64,000 bases of DNA. Source: Macrostomum hystrix (lineage: Eukaryota; Platyhelminthes; Macrostomidae). The position numbers were made by a program, and so were the translations under genes. Below, in pieces: positions 32,896-44,465 of the stretch. The stretch's first letter is position 1, and each line of letters starts with the position of its first letter. Location: positions 6,743,501 to 6,807,500 of the forward strand of contig CATNEN010000001.1 of the NCBI GenBank assembly GCA_950097015.1, given 5' to 3'. The notes below the pieces were generated by a model, which was given only the letters and a program-made list of their open reading frames with translations, was not told where the DNA came from and did not search any database.

Positions 32896-34029
32896 TCAAT
32901 TTAGTAGCACGGTATTTTTGAACTGGTGCAAGAAATAATTTTCACAAGTGCATATTAGCAAAGATATTGTAATTTCTTTACTAATTAGACTCTTGTTTTG
33001 AAATTGATAGTACGAGTGTTTCATTTTATAGACAAAAGCTGTTTTTTATCTTGCTGCAATTGATTTACTTTAAATCTATGTTTTTAGATACATTTACAAA
33101 TTCGTCGCGTGCTTAGATTGGCTAAAATTATCAGTACATTCACGTGACATAATAATCCCCATTATATTTCAAGAGATGATGTTTCCTATTTTATATAATT
33201 GTTTGCGAAAATTCTTGGCGTTGAAGCGGGCATGATGAGTGTTTTACTTCATTTTGTAGTTATAAAATATACATATTTTTTTAGCTAGCTCACGCAAGTC
33301 GCCATGACAATGATAACTGATCCTATGTAATGTCAATATAATTATTTCACAGAATAATCATAGTAGTGGGCAAGAGCAAGGGCTACTGTTTGCAGTCTTA
33401 AAAAACTAAAAAAAGAAAACATTAATATCTATTGCTTACATAGGCTGATTTAGCTTTTTGCAGGTCCAACTGTCAAAGCCAAGCATTAACTAGCCTAGCA
33501 TAGCTATAGGCCTAGCAGACCTTGTCCCTTACTGAGTTTTGTTGATTAGCCTTTTTAGTGCAACTTTATCATTGTAATTGGTAAATTAATTTTACACTTG
33601 CAAAAATGTAGTCCTTTTGTTATTTAATAATAATGAATAGGGCCTAATTAACTAAAATAACATTATTTTAGTAACAGTAATTAGGGCCTTGGTGAAATGA
33701 GAATAATAGCTATTTAAGGTAGATTATGCTTTTCTGCTTTTTTAGTTTATGTCTATAAAATATTTTTTATGAAAGTTTTTAATGAAAAATTATAGGTAAA
33801 TGTGTCTACTCTACACAATCACTTTAAAAGTAATAGTTGTTGATTTTTATGGGGTTTTATATTTGATAGTTAAGTTGGCTGTTTGTTTTTAACTCTCTGA
33901 TATTGACTTTATTGGCATAACTTGGCAAATAAAAAAGTTACTCATATTTAATAAAATGATTGGTTAAAGTCTGCAATTTGAGTCTAGACTCTAGATGAGT
34001 GAACAAACTGCCTTATGAGGGCAAAATCA
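32896..34029. other. AT-rich intergenic region
   Basis: No exon or repeat recognised. Confidence 0.4.
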
Positions 34030-34286
34030 AGGACTAGGCCCTACTAAACAACACAGGATGTTGCAATTGCGTTTTGTGCAAATTTTTCAGATGGCTGGCT
34101 AAATGATGCTAAAAGTCTATGGTAAATGCTTTATTATATAATTTATGCACATAGCTCAAAAGGAACACATAGTTTAGCCTATTATTTAGTTGTCATAGTT
34201 TGCTTTTCTATCTCAGTTCGTTATCAGTTTTTAGTCCTGCAGAAGACAGATGCTAGCGTGATTTATCTGACTTTGGTTTTTGCATC

Positions 34287-34376
34287 ATGTCAAGAAAGTG
34301 CTGTGTGAAAGGCTGCAAGAGCAACTATAATAGTGGAGAAAGATGTACTGTCTATAGTTTCCCGCAGGACAGATGA
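34287..34376 (+). pseudogene. THAP-domain N-terminus, truncated by stop
   Basis: The ATG at 34287 begins MSRKCCVKGCKSNYNSG, then TVYSFPQD, and a TGA at 34374. This matches the start of the C2CH THAP DNA-binding domain (C-x4-C, then the FP motif). The second half of the domain, with the CxxH pair, is not found in frame. In P elements and THAP9 this domain sits at the transposase N-terminus, which fits its position next to the left inverted repeat. Confidence 0.75.
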
Positions 34377-35732
34377 GAAATGAGCATTTGGATGATGGCT
34401 TCCAACATACTCATTGGTAAGCATCAAAATGTTGTTGCAGGTGGAGATTAACGATCCCACTGCTGCCACCAAAGTTGTTGTAGGGCTATTTTATAATATT
34501 TAAGATTCCACTGAATGTCACCAAAGTTGTTGCAGGTGGAAATTAATGATCCAACTGCTGTTACCAAAGTTGTACTTATAATTATTTAATATGCCACCAA
34601 AGTTGTTATAGGCTTCTTTTCTTACACACTTTATTCAAGTACTCTCTTTATGTTAATCTTATAAATGTTTTTACTTTATTCGCTTTATGCACTTTCTTAT
34701 TTCAATTCAAATTGGTAGCGTTTATGTATTCAAATATGGTAGCGTTATACTTTCAGTATGGCTGGTATCTCTTCCTCTATATTCCCTTCTACTTATAACT
34801 TTACTGTATTATTTCTATAAGTACTTTGTATCAATCTTTATCCGTCTTTATCAGCCTTTATCCGTCTTTATCAGTCTTTAACCGTCTTTATCAGTCTTTA
34901 TCTGTCTTTATCAGTCTTTATCACTCTTCAATTATTATTCAGTTAACCTTCAATTTAATCTTCAGTCCGTCTTCTGAGCTTTACCAGTGGATCTAGATTT
35001 ACAGCTTTTTCTTCACTCTATTTACTTCTTTTTCGCAATTCTCTTTCTCAAATAACTTTAACACAAACACTTCAAGATTCAAGCTTTTCTTTACTTTGAA
35101 CTCTTTTCCCAATCAAGGTGGTACGAGTTAGTTTTTCGCTTTTGTCTGCTCATGTGTTTATAGTAAAACTTCTCCCCCTCCTCAACTCTGTGACTTCATT
35201 AAAACATTTTATTTTTGGTGCCTTTAAACAAATTGGTGCATTTAAACAAATTTGGTGCATTTAAACAAACAAAATACTAATTTCGCGGGAAAATATTTCT
35301 AGGAATAAAACGAGGCCTATCTCAATGTTAACTATTTAAACATAATGTGTAAATGGAATGTTTTATAAGTCAACTTTTTATTTTTTTTAATTGACAGTTG
35401 TGTTAATTGTATACAGAAAGCAACAAAGTACATGGGTGTATCTAAAAAGCACTAAAATGCATGGAAGCTCAAGGTGAAGAATCACACACATCCGATTGAT
35501 CCACCATCTAGTATCATCCATCAGAGTCGATTTCTTCTTTGTACAAGAACGACAAGTTCAGCAGTCCATGTGTGTGCAGAATGATTTTTCAGTTTCTGCA
35601 TACACATGCAACATGCCTATCATCTACTTGGTTTCCAGCACAAATTGGAAATATTTAGCCAACTAGAAGCGATTGTCAATTGAGTCAAATTTGCAGAGCC
35701 TACTTCTTCTATCAAAGCATTGTCTCACATAG

Positions 35733-36235
35733 GTGCTCTGCAGTCTCTCAGCCAAGACTCAAGATATTCACCAAGAATTCATTGCTAGGCAAGTTGAGCT
35801 ATGTTTTACGTCGTCTGCCAACACAAGATATGAATCTAAAGACATTCTAATGTCTGCAAGTTTGTACTTTTCAAGCCGTCAGAGCTACTGTGTCTGCAGA
35901 AAAACCTTCACCTACCACATCCTGCGACATTGAGAAGACATCTTGGAGGTCTTGGCACAGTGGGGTCAGACAGTGATTGTAAAGACTATTGAGGCTAAAT
36001 TTCAGCACTATACACAAAACCAGCAATACTGTTTAATCATTTTGACGAGGTTTATGTCAAACCATCTCTAAACCTCTGAGTTTGTCATGTCATTGGCTCT
36101 ACAGAGGATGCCCCTGACCAGCAAGCACAAACTGTTCTGCCTATAATGGTGAAGCCATTCATGGGTGCATCTGCATTTGTTGCCCAGTTGGTACCAATCT
36201 TCAGTCTGCAGGCAGAATTTTAGCATAATCAAGTG
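35733..36235 (+). pseudogene. P-element-like transposase core, broken
   Basis: The first part is in one frame to a stop at 35931-35933. After that the reading has to change frame: the coding trace continues as EAKFQHYTQNQQYC, then in a second frame as HFDEVYVKPSLNL, stop, and TVLPIMVKPFMGASAFVAQL. These match the conserved DEvyvK block and the following region of P/THAP9 transposases. At least two stops and one frameshift make it a pseudogene. Confidence 0.7.
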
Positions 36236-36530
36236 GTTCACCTCATTGGAATCATTAAGCAATTTGGAACACCTTTAATACCTGTAACACACCATATTGT
36301 AATCTGTACGATGGATACTGCACTGAATTTGTAAATATATATTTGTTTAAATATACATTTTTGACTCCTTAAATAGCCTAAAAATTTGTCTGAAAGTTCC
36401 TTTTGAGCTACGTCAAATATTATATAATATAGCATATGCCATAGACTTTTAGCATCATTTAGCCAGCTTTCTGAAAAAAATGCACAAAACATGATTGCAA
36501 CATCCTGTGTTGTTTAGTAGTCCTTGGGCA

Positions 36531-37306
36531 AAATTTTGTGATTTTATAGGCCTAGGGCCTATTTATTGTTGTAGTGTATATGTAATTGACAATCATTTAA
36601 ACAAATGAGTTAAACGTAAATCAAGTATAAGTATAGTACATCCCATAAAATGTTATTTAACTAATTAAAATCAAATTCTAATTCTAATCAAATATCAATT
36701 GGGAAATATAGGCAAAATATAAAAAGAAAAAATTATGTGCAGAAGCTATACATTAAAATCTAAGTACTGAAGAATATTACAAGTATTTAAAGTGAACACA
36801 AAATGTTTTAACCAACAATGGCTTATTAGCTTTGATAATTTATTAAATAAGTTTCTCACTTCGTTACCTGCATTACCTGCAAAAATATATTGGAGCTAAA
36901 ATATGTCTGCATCAAATGTCTTTGTGTATATTAGTGTACATATTTCAGCACATCTAAACATAGTTTACTTTGTCTAGCAGCACAGAACTCTATATTAGCA
37001 AATGTTCTGTAGAAACTTGCAGTTCATTTATATACAAGAGTGTGTATATTGGTGTGACATGGTGTCCTAATTAAGTAATTTTTTACACAGGCCAATAAAA
37101 GTCTTCAAATGTATTATTTTGTAAGGCTGGTACACCATATGCACATAGAGACCAATTCATTGTGTATATATTAGTGGCTGCATGTGATTTCTTCCTATAA
37201 CAAAATCGTATATATTTCAGCTTTTGTTCATGCTAGAAGTTGTACAAGCCGCCATAAAATAAAAGCAAACAACAATCATAAAAGTTTATCAGAGCTTTAA
37301 AAAACA
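36531..37306. other. AT-rich region upstream of the 37.3-kb gene
   Basis: No exon or repeat recognised. The promoter of the next gene should be here, but no clear core element is seen. Confidence 0.4.
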
Positions 37307-40300
37307 ATGAGCTCTGGCAAGAGTGGTGCCGGCAGCAACTCAGCCAAGGATGCACTAGCTGCCAGACTTGCACAGTTGGAGCGAGAGCTGTATAAAAAGC
37401 GTCGAATGTTGCAGAAGAGCGAAGGAATGTCAGCCGCTGCTGCTTCAGCATTGCCGATAATTAGTGCCGTAACTTCTACTTCAGCCGAAGCAGCTTCACC
37501 AACAATTAATAGAGTGGCAAAACATGAAAGGGATGCAATAAAGCGAGAACAGAATCCTCAGCCTCTTCATCGAAGTCTTAATCCCGTCAGCGCCATCGAT
37601 GAAGACGATTTCATAATTGTAGCTCACGGTGGCTTTGTTGACAATAGCGCCAGCAACTATAATCTATTCGGCGTTCAAGACCAGGACGATGACAATGATG
37701 TGATCATGCATGACAACAATCATCCGACAATACCTGTCCACTTCAGTGGCGATGCTACAGTTCCCATTGCGCAATATCCGCCATCTTCTTGCGCTTTCAA
37801 TCGCGGCTCCTCTTTCCGCCATCTTGGCAATCCTCTTTCCGACCTCGAAGCGGAATTCTCCTGCTTTGCCTGTTGCGAACTGCGCTCCCACAGCCTATCC
37901 GTTGCTTGTCAGGGCATCGAAAGTAATAACGGTCTTCATAGCCGGGTGATGTGCGCCACAGCTAGCGAAAGATTTGGCAGTATATTAGTGCTAGATATTG
38001 AACCAGACTGTGTTGCCATTCTTAGAGCTGGCCGAAGAGTTCAAAAACTTCAACTCGGTCGCTGCGTTGTCGCCAAGCGTTGTAGAACGGTTGCTGGGCG
38101 AATTTTATTAGCAGTGGCCTATTCGCAGGCGATCGCGCTAATGATAGCCGAGCTTGATGTCAGTGACAATTTGGATGACATTGGGCCGCAGTGGCAGCTC
38201 GCAGGTAGGATTTATTTGTGTACGATTGTAAAATATAGGGATTATGGATGTTGGGATTGTGAGCTATTGTTATTCAAAGTGTGGGGATTGTGAAATGTTA
38301 GGGATTCTAAAGTGTGGGGATTGTGAAATGTCGGGAATTCTAAAGTGTGGGGATTGTGAAATGTCAGGAATTCTAAAGTATGGGGATTGTGAAATGTCAG
38401 GAATTCTAAAGTGTGGGGATTGTGAAATGTCAGGAATTCTAAAGTGTGGGGATTGTGAAATGTCAGGAATTCTAAAGTATGGGGATTGTGAAATGTCAGG
38501 AATTCTAAAGTGTGGGGATTGTGAAATGTTAGGGATTCTAAAGTGTGGGGATTGTGAAATGTCAGGAATTCTAAAGTGTGGGGATTGTGAAATGTTAGGA
38601 ATTCTAAAGTGTGGGGATTGTGAAATGTCAGGAATTCTAAAGTGTAGGGATTGTGAAATGTTAGGGATTCTAAAGTGTGGGGATTGTGAAATGTCAGGAA
38701 TTCTAAAGTGTGGGGATTGTGAAATGTCAGGAATTCTAAAGTGTGGGGATTGTGAAATGTCAGGAATTCTAAAGTGTGGGGATTGTGAAATGTTAGGGAT
38801 GTGGGGATTGTGAAATGTCAGGAATTCTAAAGTGTGGGGATTGTGAAATGTTAGGGATTCTAAAGTGTGGGGATTGTGAAATGTCAGGAATTCTAAAGTG
38901 TGGGGATTGTGAAATGTTAGGGATTCTAAAGTGTGGGGATTGTGAAATGTCAGGAATTCTAAAGTGTGGGGATTGTGAAATGTTAGGGATTCTAAAGTGT
39001 GGGGATTGTGAAATGTCAGGAATTCTAAAGTGTGGGGATTGTGAAATGTTAGGGATTCTAAAGTGTGGGGATTGTGAAATGTTAGGGATTCTAAAGTGTG
39101 GGGATTGTGAAATGTTAGGGATTCTAAAGTGTGGGGATTGTGAAATGTTAGGAATTCTAAAGTGTGGGGATTGTGAAATATTAAGGATTCTAAAGTGTGG
39201 GGATTGTGAAATGTTAGGGATTCTAAAGTGTGGGGATTGTGAAATGTCAGGAATTCTAAAGTGTGGGGATTGTGAAATGTCAGGAATTCTAAAGTGTGGG
39301 GATTGTGAAATGTCAGGAATTCTAAAGTGTGGGGATTGTGAAATGTCAGGAATTCTAAAGTGTGGGGATTGTGAAATGTCAGGAATTCTAAAGTGTGGGG
39401 ATTGTGAAATGTTAGGAATTCTAAAGTGTGGGGATTGTGAAATGTCAGGAATTCTAAAGTGTGGGGATTGTGAAATGTCAGGAATTCTAAAGTGTGGGGA
39501 TTGTGAAATGTTAGGAATTCTAAAGTGTAGGGATTGTAAAATATTGGGATTCTAAAGTGTGGGGCTTGTAAGTCGCATTGTTGTGTGGTTAATAGAATGC
39601 GAGTGATGCAAATTTTCTCTAAAAAATATTAAATAATATTCACCCAATTAGGCGGTCTACCATGGCTAGGTTCTGAGGTGGACCTGATTCCGATCGCCAG
39701 CAACCCAGTCTCAGGCTCAGCCAGTAATATCGGCTGGCTTGTTAGCAAACAAGAGGCCCTGCTTCTAAACAATAACTATAGTCCAATTAAACGACTAAAG
39801 TTGATTTGTTCCAACTATGTAAAACCAGGCGCAGTATTAGCTAACGATGATGAGAAGCAGCAGCAGCATCATGACGGTATTGGGGGCGTTAAAATAGTCG
39901 GCTTGGAAGACAGCATAGCTTGGCTGTGCTGTCAGTGCTGTCGCATTCACTGCTGCCTGTCTACAGACTCAGCAGTGTCAGCACAGTCGGTTGGTGACAA
40001 TACCCTGGACCTAGTTCTAGCTACAGACGATGATACTGACAGTAATGACCCGCCTAATGGATGCTTACTACATTGCGAGTATCGACAAGCCGATGAATTG
40101 TTTCTTTGCCACATTTTGTCTGCCGATAGTAGAGAAATTATGTTACTAATCGCTTCTAGTACCGGTAGGTCTCGTCTGATTGGCCGGCTAAATTTGCCTA
40201 ACAATGGTCATTGGCGCGATATTGTCTGCCTAAGGCCTGGTCGACTTCTGGCCATAGACGACCGGTTTAAAGAGAGGGCAGTTGAAGCTGCATCTAGCCA

Positions 40301-40499
40301 GCCTGTTAACTGTAGTCTTCATCGATTAGATTATAGTTTCATTGGAGCTGGCACATGTACATCTGTTTGCCTCTCAAATAGTCCAGGCTGGCGTTTGGCT
40401 GCGCCGACTCGATTGCTAACCAACCGTTGCCCGTTTCAGCTCTGCTTGCTGCCAGGTTCTGCTGCGCACGGCAACGGACTCTGTCTGGTTATTGAGTAA
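37307..40499 (+). CDS. Two-exon gene, 581 residues; N-terminal coiled coil resembling PALB2, otherwise unrecognised
   Basis: Exons 37307-38204 and 39652-40499 join in phase 1 (GCAG|GTAGGA, ATTAG|GC). The start ATG at 37307 has a favourable AACAATGAG context. Residues about 15-40 form a charged coiled coil (RLAQLERELYKKRRMLQKS) that aligns with the PALB2 BRCA1-binding coiled coil at the L-A-x-L-x-R-E-x-x-K...L-Q positions. A polar acidic linker with two DEDDF/DQDDDND-like patches follows. From residue about 185 on there are repeated short hydrophobic strands (SILVLDIEPDCVAIL, LLAVAYSQAIALMIAEL, EIMLLIASSTGRSRLIG) that could be blades of a beta-propeller. PALB2 has this same order, coiled coil then WD40 propeller, but is longer. 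I treat PALB2 as a hypothesis only. The intron is mostly a 33-bp minisatellite. Confidence 0.7.
38268..39560 (+). repeat. 33-bp minisatellite in the intron of the 37.3-kb gene
   Basis: About 39 copies of a 33-bp unit with the core GTGTGGGGATTGTGAAATGT, followed by CAGGAATTC or TAGGGATTC. One unit is truncated at 38795-38805. As the period is divisible by 3, the frame KCGDCEMSGIL stays open for hundreds of codons and resembles a zinc ribbon, but this is an intronic coincidence. Confidence 0.95.
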
Positions 40500-42650
40500 T
40501 TGTCTGGCTTATCATCAGGGCTTTAATTAAGTATTTGAAAAACTGCTTCTCTTTACATATAGCAAGTTAAGCTGGAAATAGTTTGATTTTAAAGCATGCC
40601 AGATATCATTTTGTTACAAATCTTCATGTTTTAGTACTGTATTACTTGATGTGTTACACGCTGCTCAAACATTTTGCATTTCCTTGCTGATTGTTTCATT
40701 GCATTTTTGCTTTCCGTCTGGGCTCTCGATGTTTAAGCTTTAATGATGTTGCTCAGGTAAATGCAATCTGTTTAATTTTAAAATTAAAACTTTCCTACTA
40801 TGTTATAAAAATACATAGAGTTAAATATGTTATAACTGTGGTTACACTCATTATATAATATTTTATTTTCGAAATGTATTTTTCATTTTTTGCAATTATT
40901 TAACTAGCTAAAGCAAGTTTTAGGCCTATTCGTTCGAGTTCGCAAAATGTTCATAAAACTGGCTCATTATTCACTATTCATTGCATTATTCACTCGTTAT
41001 CGATCAGAGTATCGATTCACTCGAAATCGATCAGAGTATATGATAAAAGTGTAATCAGTGAATCACCAATAAGAAGCTTCATTTGTACTATTTACTAATT
41101 TACAATATCAACTTGTTCACTTAACATATTGTCAAATTGGAAAGTAAATGATTTGAAAGGAACTATTTAATGTCTTTTTTCGCGGTAAAGACTTACATAG
41201 ACGACGTAGCCGTAAAACTATAATAAGTAGAAGTGGAAGGCAATTAAATGTTGCCTTACGTAGCTCAATAGAAAAAAAATGCGAACACGAGACAACTTAT
41301 TCATAATACGCTAATCTGCTCCGGAATAAATAAAATGAAATTTTGCATTATCGTGACAAATATAACAAATAATAAATCACAATGTTTTTTAAAAGCTTGA
41401 AAAATGCAGCCTACAAATTTTTTTTATTAATTGTTGTTTATACAGCAGCATGACAACATATGGCTTATATTTGCAATTTTCTAAATGCTTCATTGGATTA
41501 ACCGCGGTCTCACCGTGGTCGACGCATGGCAATTCCATGGATATGCCGATTCGAAGCATCGCAAGCGTCACTGTATAGTATTGACATTTTACATATATAT
41601 ATTCTAAATCAATCGATTAAAAGGATACGAAAAGTGGGAATGTTACTAGATTTTATTTTCCTTCAATCGTTGTGGACTGTTTTGAATCACAATTCTGTAG
41701 TTTTGAAAACAACATCATGTCACTGACTATACTAATATTAAAGACAAAGTTATTTCATAAGATGCTATATATCCTCACCAAAATATTCTAGTGTTCGTCT
41801 GCCTATAATTCCTTATTTATTTTTCAAGTCTGCACAATATTTAAGAAACTTATTATTTGGGTGTGGTGCTAAAATTGCCTTTTAATAACTTTATAAAACT
41901 TTTCAGTACTGGATAATGACTACCTTAACATTTTTTACAATAGCTTAAGAATAATTTTAAACAGCTGTGTTAGAATTAAATTGTTGTTCTTTCACAACCA
42001 TTCCATGTTTCTTTTATCAAGCCAGACAAAAAGTAGAAAAGAAAGCAGCACATCTGAGATGCAAGCAAGACAATCTGAGACTCCACTTGATGTTCAATAT
42101 TTATTACTAGCTATTGCTAACATGTATTTTAATTAGCCCTTCTAGTACCATTGCCATAATAATAAGTGACATAATAAAGTTTTAAATGTTCAATGAAAGC
42201 CATAGTATTTTAAGTGCAAACATTTGTTTTTGCTCAATATAATTAAAAGTAAACTGAAATAAATAATTTCTGGAGTGATTACCACTTTAAATGCAAAAAA
42301 CTTTTATATAATTTTTATATGATTTATATATATTTTTATATGATTCTTATATGATTTTATATAATTTTTATATGATTTTTATATGATTTTTATATTATTT
42401 TATATTATATTAGTTTAAAAATGTTGTGTTCTTATTTCATAAAACTTATCCACTCACATTTCAGTGCAACTTAAACTTAAGCTAAGTTTATATTGCTTGT
42501 GCAACAATGCAACTTGCAAATGACAAATTTTAACAAAGAATTCAAATAAGCAAATTCAGCTATGATGTTTGTTGACAGAATAGTAATTATCTTTCAAAAT
42601 GTTTGCTAAATACTACTTACCGGTGAATACTACTACGTCAAGTAGTAAGC
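40500..42650. other. AT-rich intergenic region
   Basis: No gene recognised. 42295-42420 is a degenerate AT-rich tandem repeat (TTTTTATATGATT-like, 12-16 bp). Near 40990-41040 a short duplication of ATCGATCAGAGTAT is seen. Confidence 0.5.
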
Positions 42651-43418
42651 ATGGCAGGCGTCACAATGGTAAATGTAAACAGTGGCGCAACAGCGAACCT
42701 GTCAAACGGGCCGATAGACTTTCTGACAGAGTTTCGTTCAACCAATCCCGAAGGAACGAGCGAAGATTTTGTTATATTCCTGCGCAAAAGAATAGGCAAA
42801 CAGAATCTAACGCTGTGCTTCACTGCCGATGGCTGGAAGCGACTATTGCAGCTGGAATCCTCGCCTCTGCTAGATCTGTTTGCCAGACTCTACCCAGATT
42901 TCAGAGACTACAAACTGGACATGCTTATGGAGCATTGGCATCGGATAAACCTCCTAGCTGGTACGGATTGGCATTCAACAATAGTTGCACAGTTTGTAGA
43001 TAATCTCAACACTTATTTCATGAGACACCCGGATCATAAATGCGTCCAACCAATCAAAGAGAGCGATGTGCACTTTCTATACAGGCGATTCGGAATAGTG
43101 CCTAGTAGAATAAACTTTCACCAGACCGCTAAACTCATGATTACCTGCATTGAATGGGTCAGCTTAACATTTAACTGTCTATTTGAACGTTTTGCGTCGC
43201 CAGGCTCGATACTACAGTTCAGAACTTGTCGATTGTGCTTTATCAATTCGCCAGTGTTTTTAGCTGAGCTACACACAGTTTGCCCGCTAACCGAAAAGAG
43301 AATGCTGCCCCATCAGATACTGGTGTGTGATTCCTGCTCACATTTCATTAGGCACACCCTGCTTTGCTGTCCCTGTTGCTATAGAAAGATTGTTAAAGTG
43401 AAGCAGCAAAATGCCTGA
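42651..43418 (+). CDS. Intronless 255-residue protein with C-terminal Cys clusters, family unknown
   Basis: An uninterrupted ORF with normal codon use and non-repetitive composition. The start MAGVTMVNVNS at 42651 was chosen over an overlapping frame at 42599 because that one overlaps in a different, Arg/Ser-rich frame. The N-terminal ~180 residues are mostly helical by eye (DFLTEFRS, EDFVIFLRKRIG, GWKRLLQLE, LDLFARLYPDF, LDMLMEHWHRINLL). The C-terminus has CRLC, then CDSC and CCPCC spaced about 40-50 residues apart, which could bind two zinc ions. There are no signal peptide or membrane helices. An AATAAA-type signal (AAATAAAAAATAGG) lies about 55 bp after the stop. Lack of introns contrasts with its neighbours and may mean retroposition or transfer. 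I cannot name the family. Confidence 0.7.
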   Translation: MAGVTMVNVNSGATANLSNGPIDFLTEFRSTNPEGTSEDFVIFLRKRIGKQNLTLCFTADGWKRLLQLESSPLLDLFARLYPDFRDYKLDMLMEHWHRINLLAGTDWHSTIVAQFVDNLNTYFMRHPDHKCVQPIKESDVHFLYRRFGIVPSRINFHQTAKLMITCIEWVSLTFNCLFERFASPGSILQFRTCRLCFINSPVFLAELHTVCPLTEKRMLPHQILVCDSCSHFIRHTLLCCPCCYRKIVKVKQQNA

Positions 43419-43542
43419 CTTGACTTGGCGGGCACTTTTTTAGTATACAATTTTATTTGTTAGTCTTTTTAAAATAAAAAATAGGCACTTTCTAATTGTC
43501 ATCCTCTTTGAAATTTTCACTTAACTTATCGACGGGGTGCAC

Positions 43543-43983
43543 CAGTGGCGTATCTAGGGGGGGGGATACGGGGATATATCCCCCCATTTCGCCGAACGAA
43601 GAGTGTCACCAACCCACGAAAAGTCGAAGACGAACGTTATGGCGGAATGTCATAGTCGTAATGTCGTTATTCGGCACAATGATGTTCTGAATCTGAATCT
43701 GAACTATCTCTGTCTCGTCTCGTCTGCGTCTCGCCGTCTCGTCTCTCGCCTGGACTCTGACGTGAGTCATGACGGTGACGTCTCTGATGACTCTGACTCT
43801 GACTCTCTGACTCTCGAAACTCAGGATAACAAAGTAATTAAAAAGGTAGCGAAATGGTTGTCTGCAAATGGACTTCAAAAAATTATTTCCGTTTTTTAGC
43901 AGCAGCAGCATGCGACTCATTTTCTCTGATAGTTAAAACAGCAAATTTATCCCCCCCATTTTAAAATCCTAGATACGCCACTG
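43543..43983. mobile_element. hAT-type MITE with perfect 8-bp TSD
   Basis: Left end CAGTGGCGTATCTAGG and right end CCTAGATACGCCACTG are perfect 16-bp inverted repeats. GGGTGCAC occurs immediately outside at both sides (43535-43542 and 43984-43991), an exact 8-bp target duplication as made by hAT transposases. GC-rich CCCCCC/GGGGGG runs lie just inside both ends. The interior has no transposase; the short ORFs inside are chance. It lies just downstream of the 255-residue gene. Confidence 0.92.
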
Positions 43984-43991
43984 GGGTGCAC

Positions 43992-44465
43992 AGTTGGCTG
44001 TACTCTCGGAAATTTTTAATAGCAAAAGTTTTCGTTTTCGTCTTTGTGTTTTTGTACAGTTATTAAACATTATTCAATTTTTTCTTTAATATTATCCATT
44101 TTAAAATCATCTAATAGGATTTCAACGATTTAATATAGTGAACGTCGAAAGATAATGAAAGTTCTCTTCCTCGTACTCACATAGCCATTTATCATTACTT
44201 TCTTTAGATATGATTTCTCAATATGAGTGTATGTTGTCTTTAGCCATTATATTAAATAGTTCAATTATTAACCTTTTTTGCCAACGTTGAAAAGAAAGGC
44301 ACTGATTGTTCAACAGCCTCCGATTGTATTTGCTGTGTCGACGAAAGAGTTTAAAATACAAAAAGCGATAATGCCGCACCACAGATTTAATCGGATATCG
44401 TCAAGACTATACAACTTTCTCCTAAATAAGACTTATTCTGTAATAATCGTACTCTAGTAATCAAA
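43992..44465. other. AT-rich spacer
   Basis: No feature recognised. Confidence 0.4.

Larger units (their letters stand above)
34030..36530 (+). mobile_element. Decayed P-element-like (THAP) DNA transposon
   Basis: Inverted ends: about 34041-34170 and the complement of about 36390-36520 share CTACTAAACAACACAGGATG and GCTGGCTAAATGATGCTAAA. Inside, on the plus strand, are pieces of a P-type transposase: a THAP zinc-finger start at 34287; a helix-rich piece at about 35815-35930 (RYESKDILMSASLYF); and an RNase-H-like piece near 36025-36225 with FDEVYVKPSL and VKPFMGASAFVAQLVP. Several frames and stops separate them. Segment 34420-34610 is an ~85-bp tandem duplication. The element cannot encode an active enzyme. 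Confidence 0.8.
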
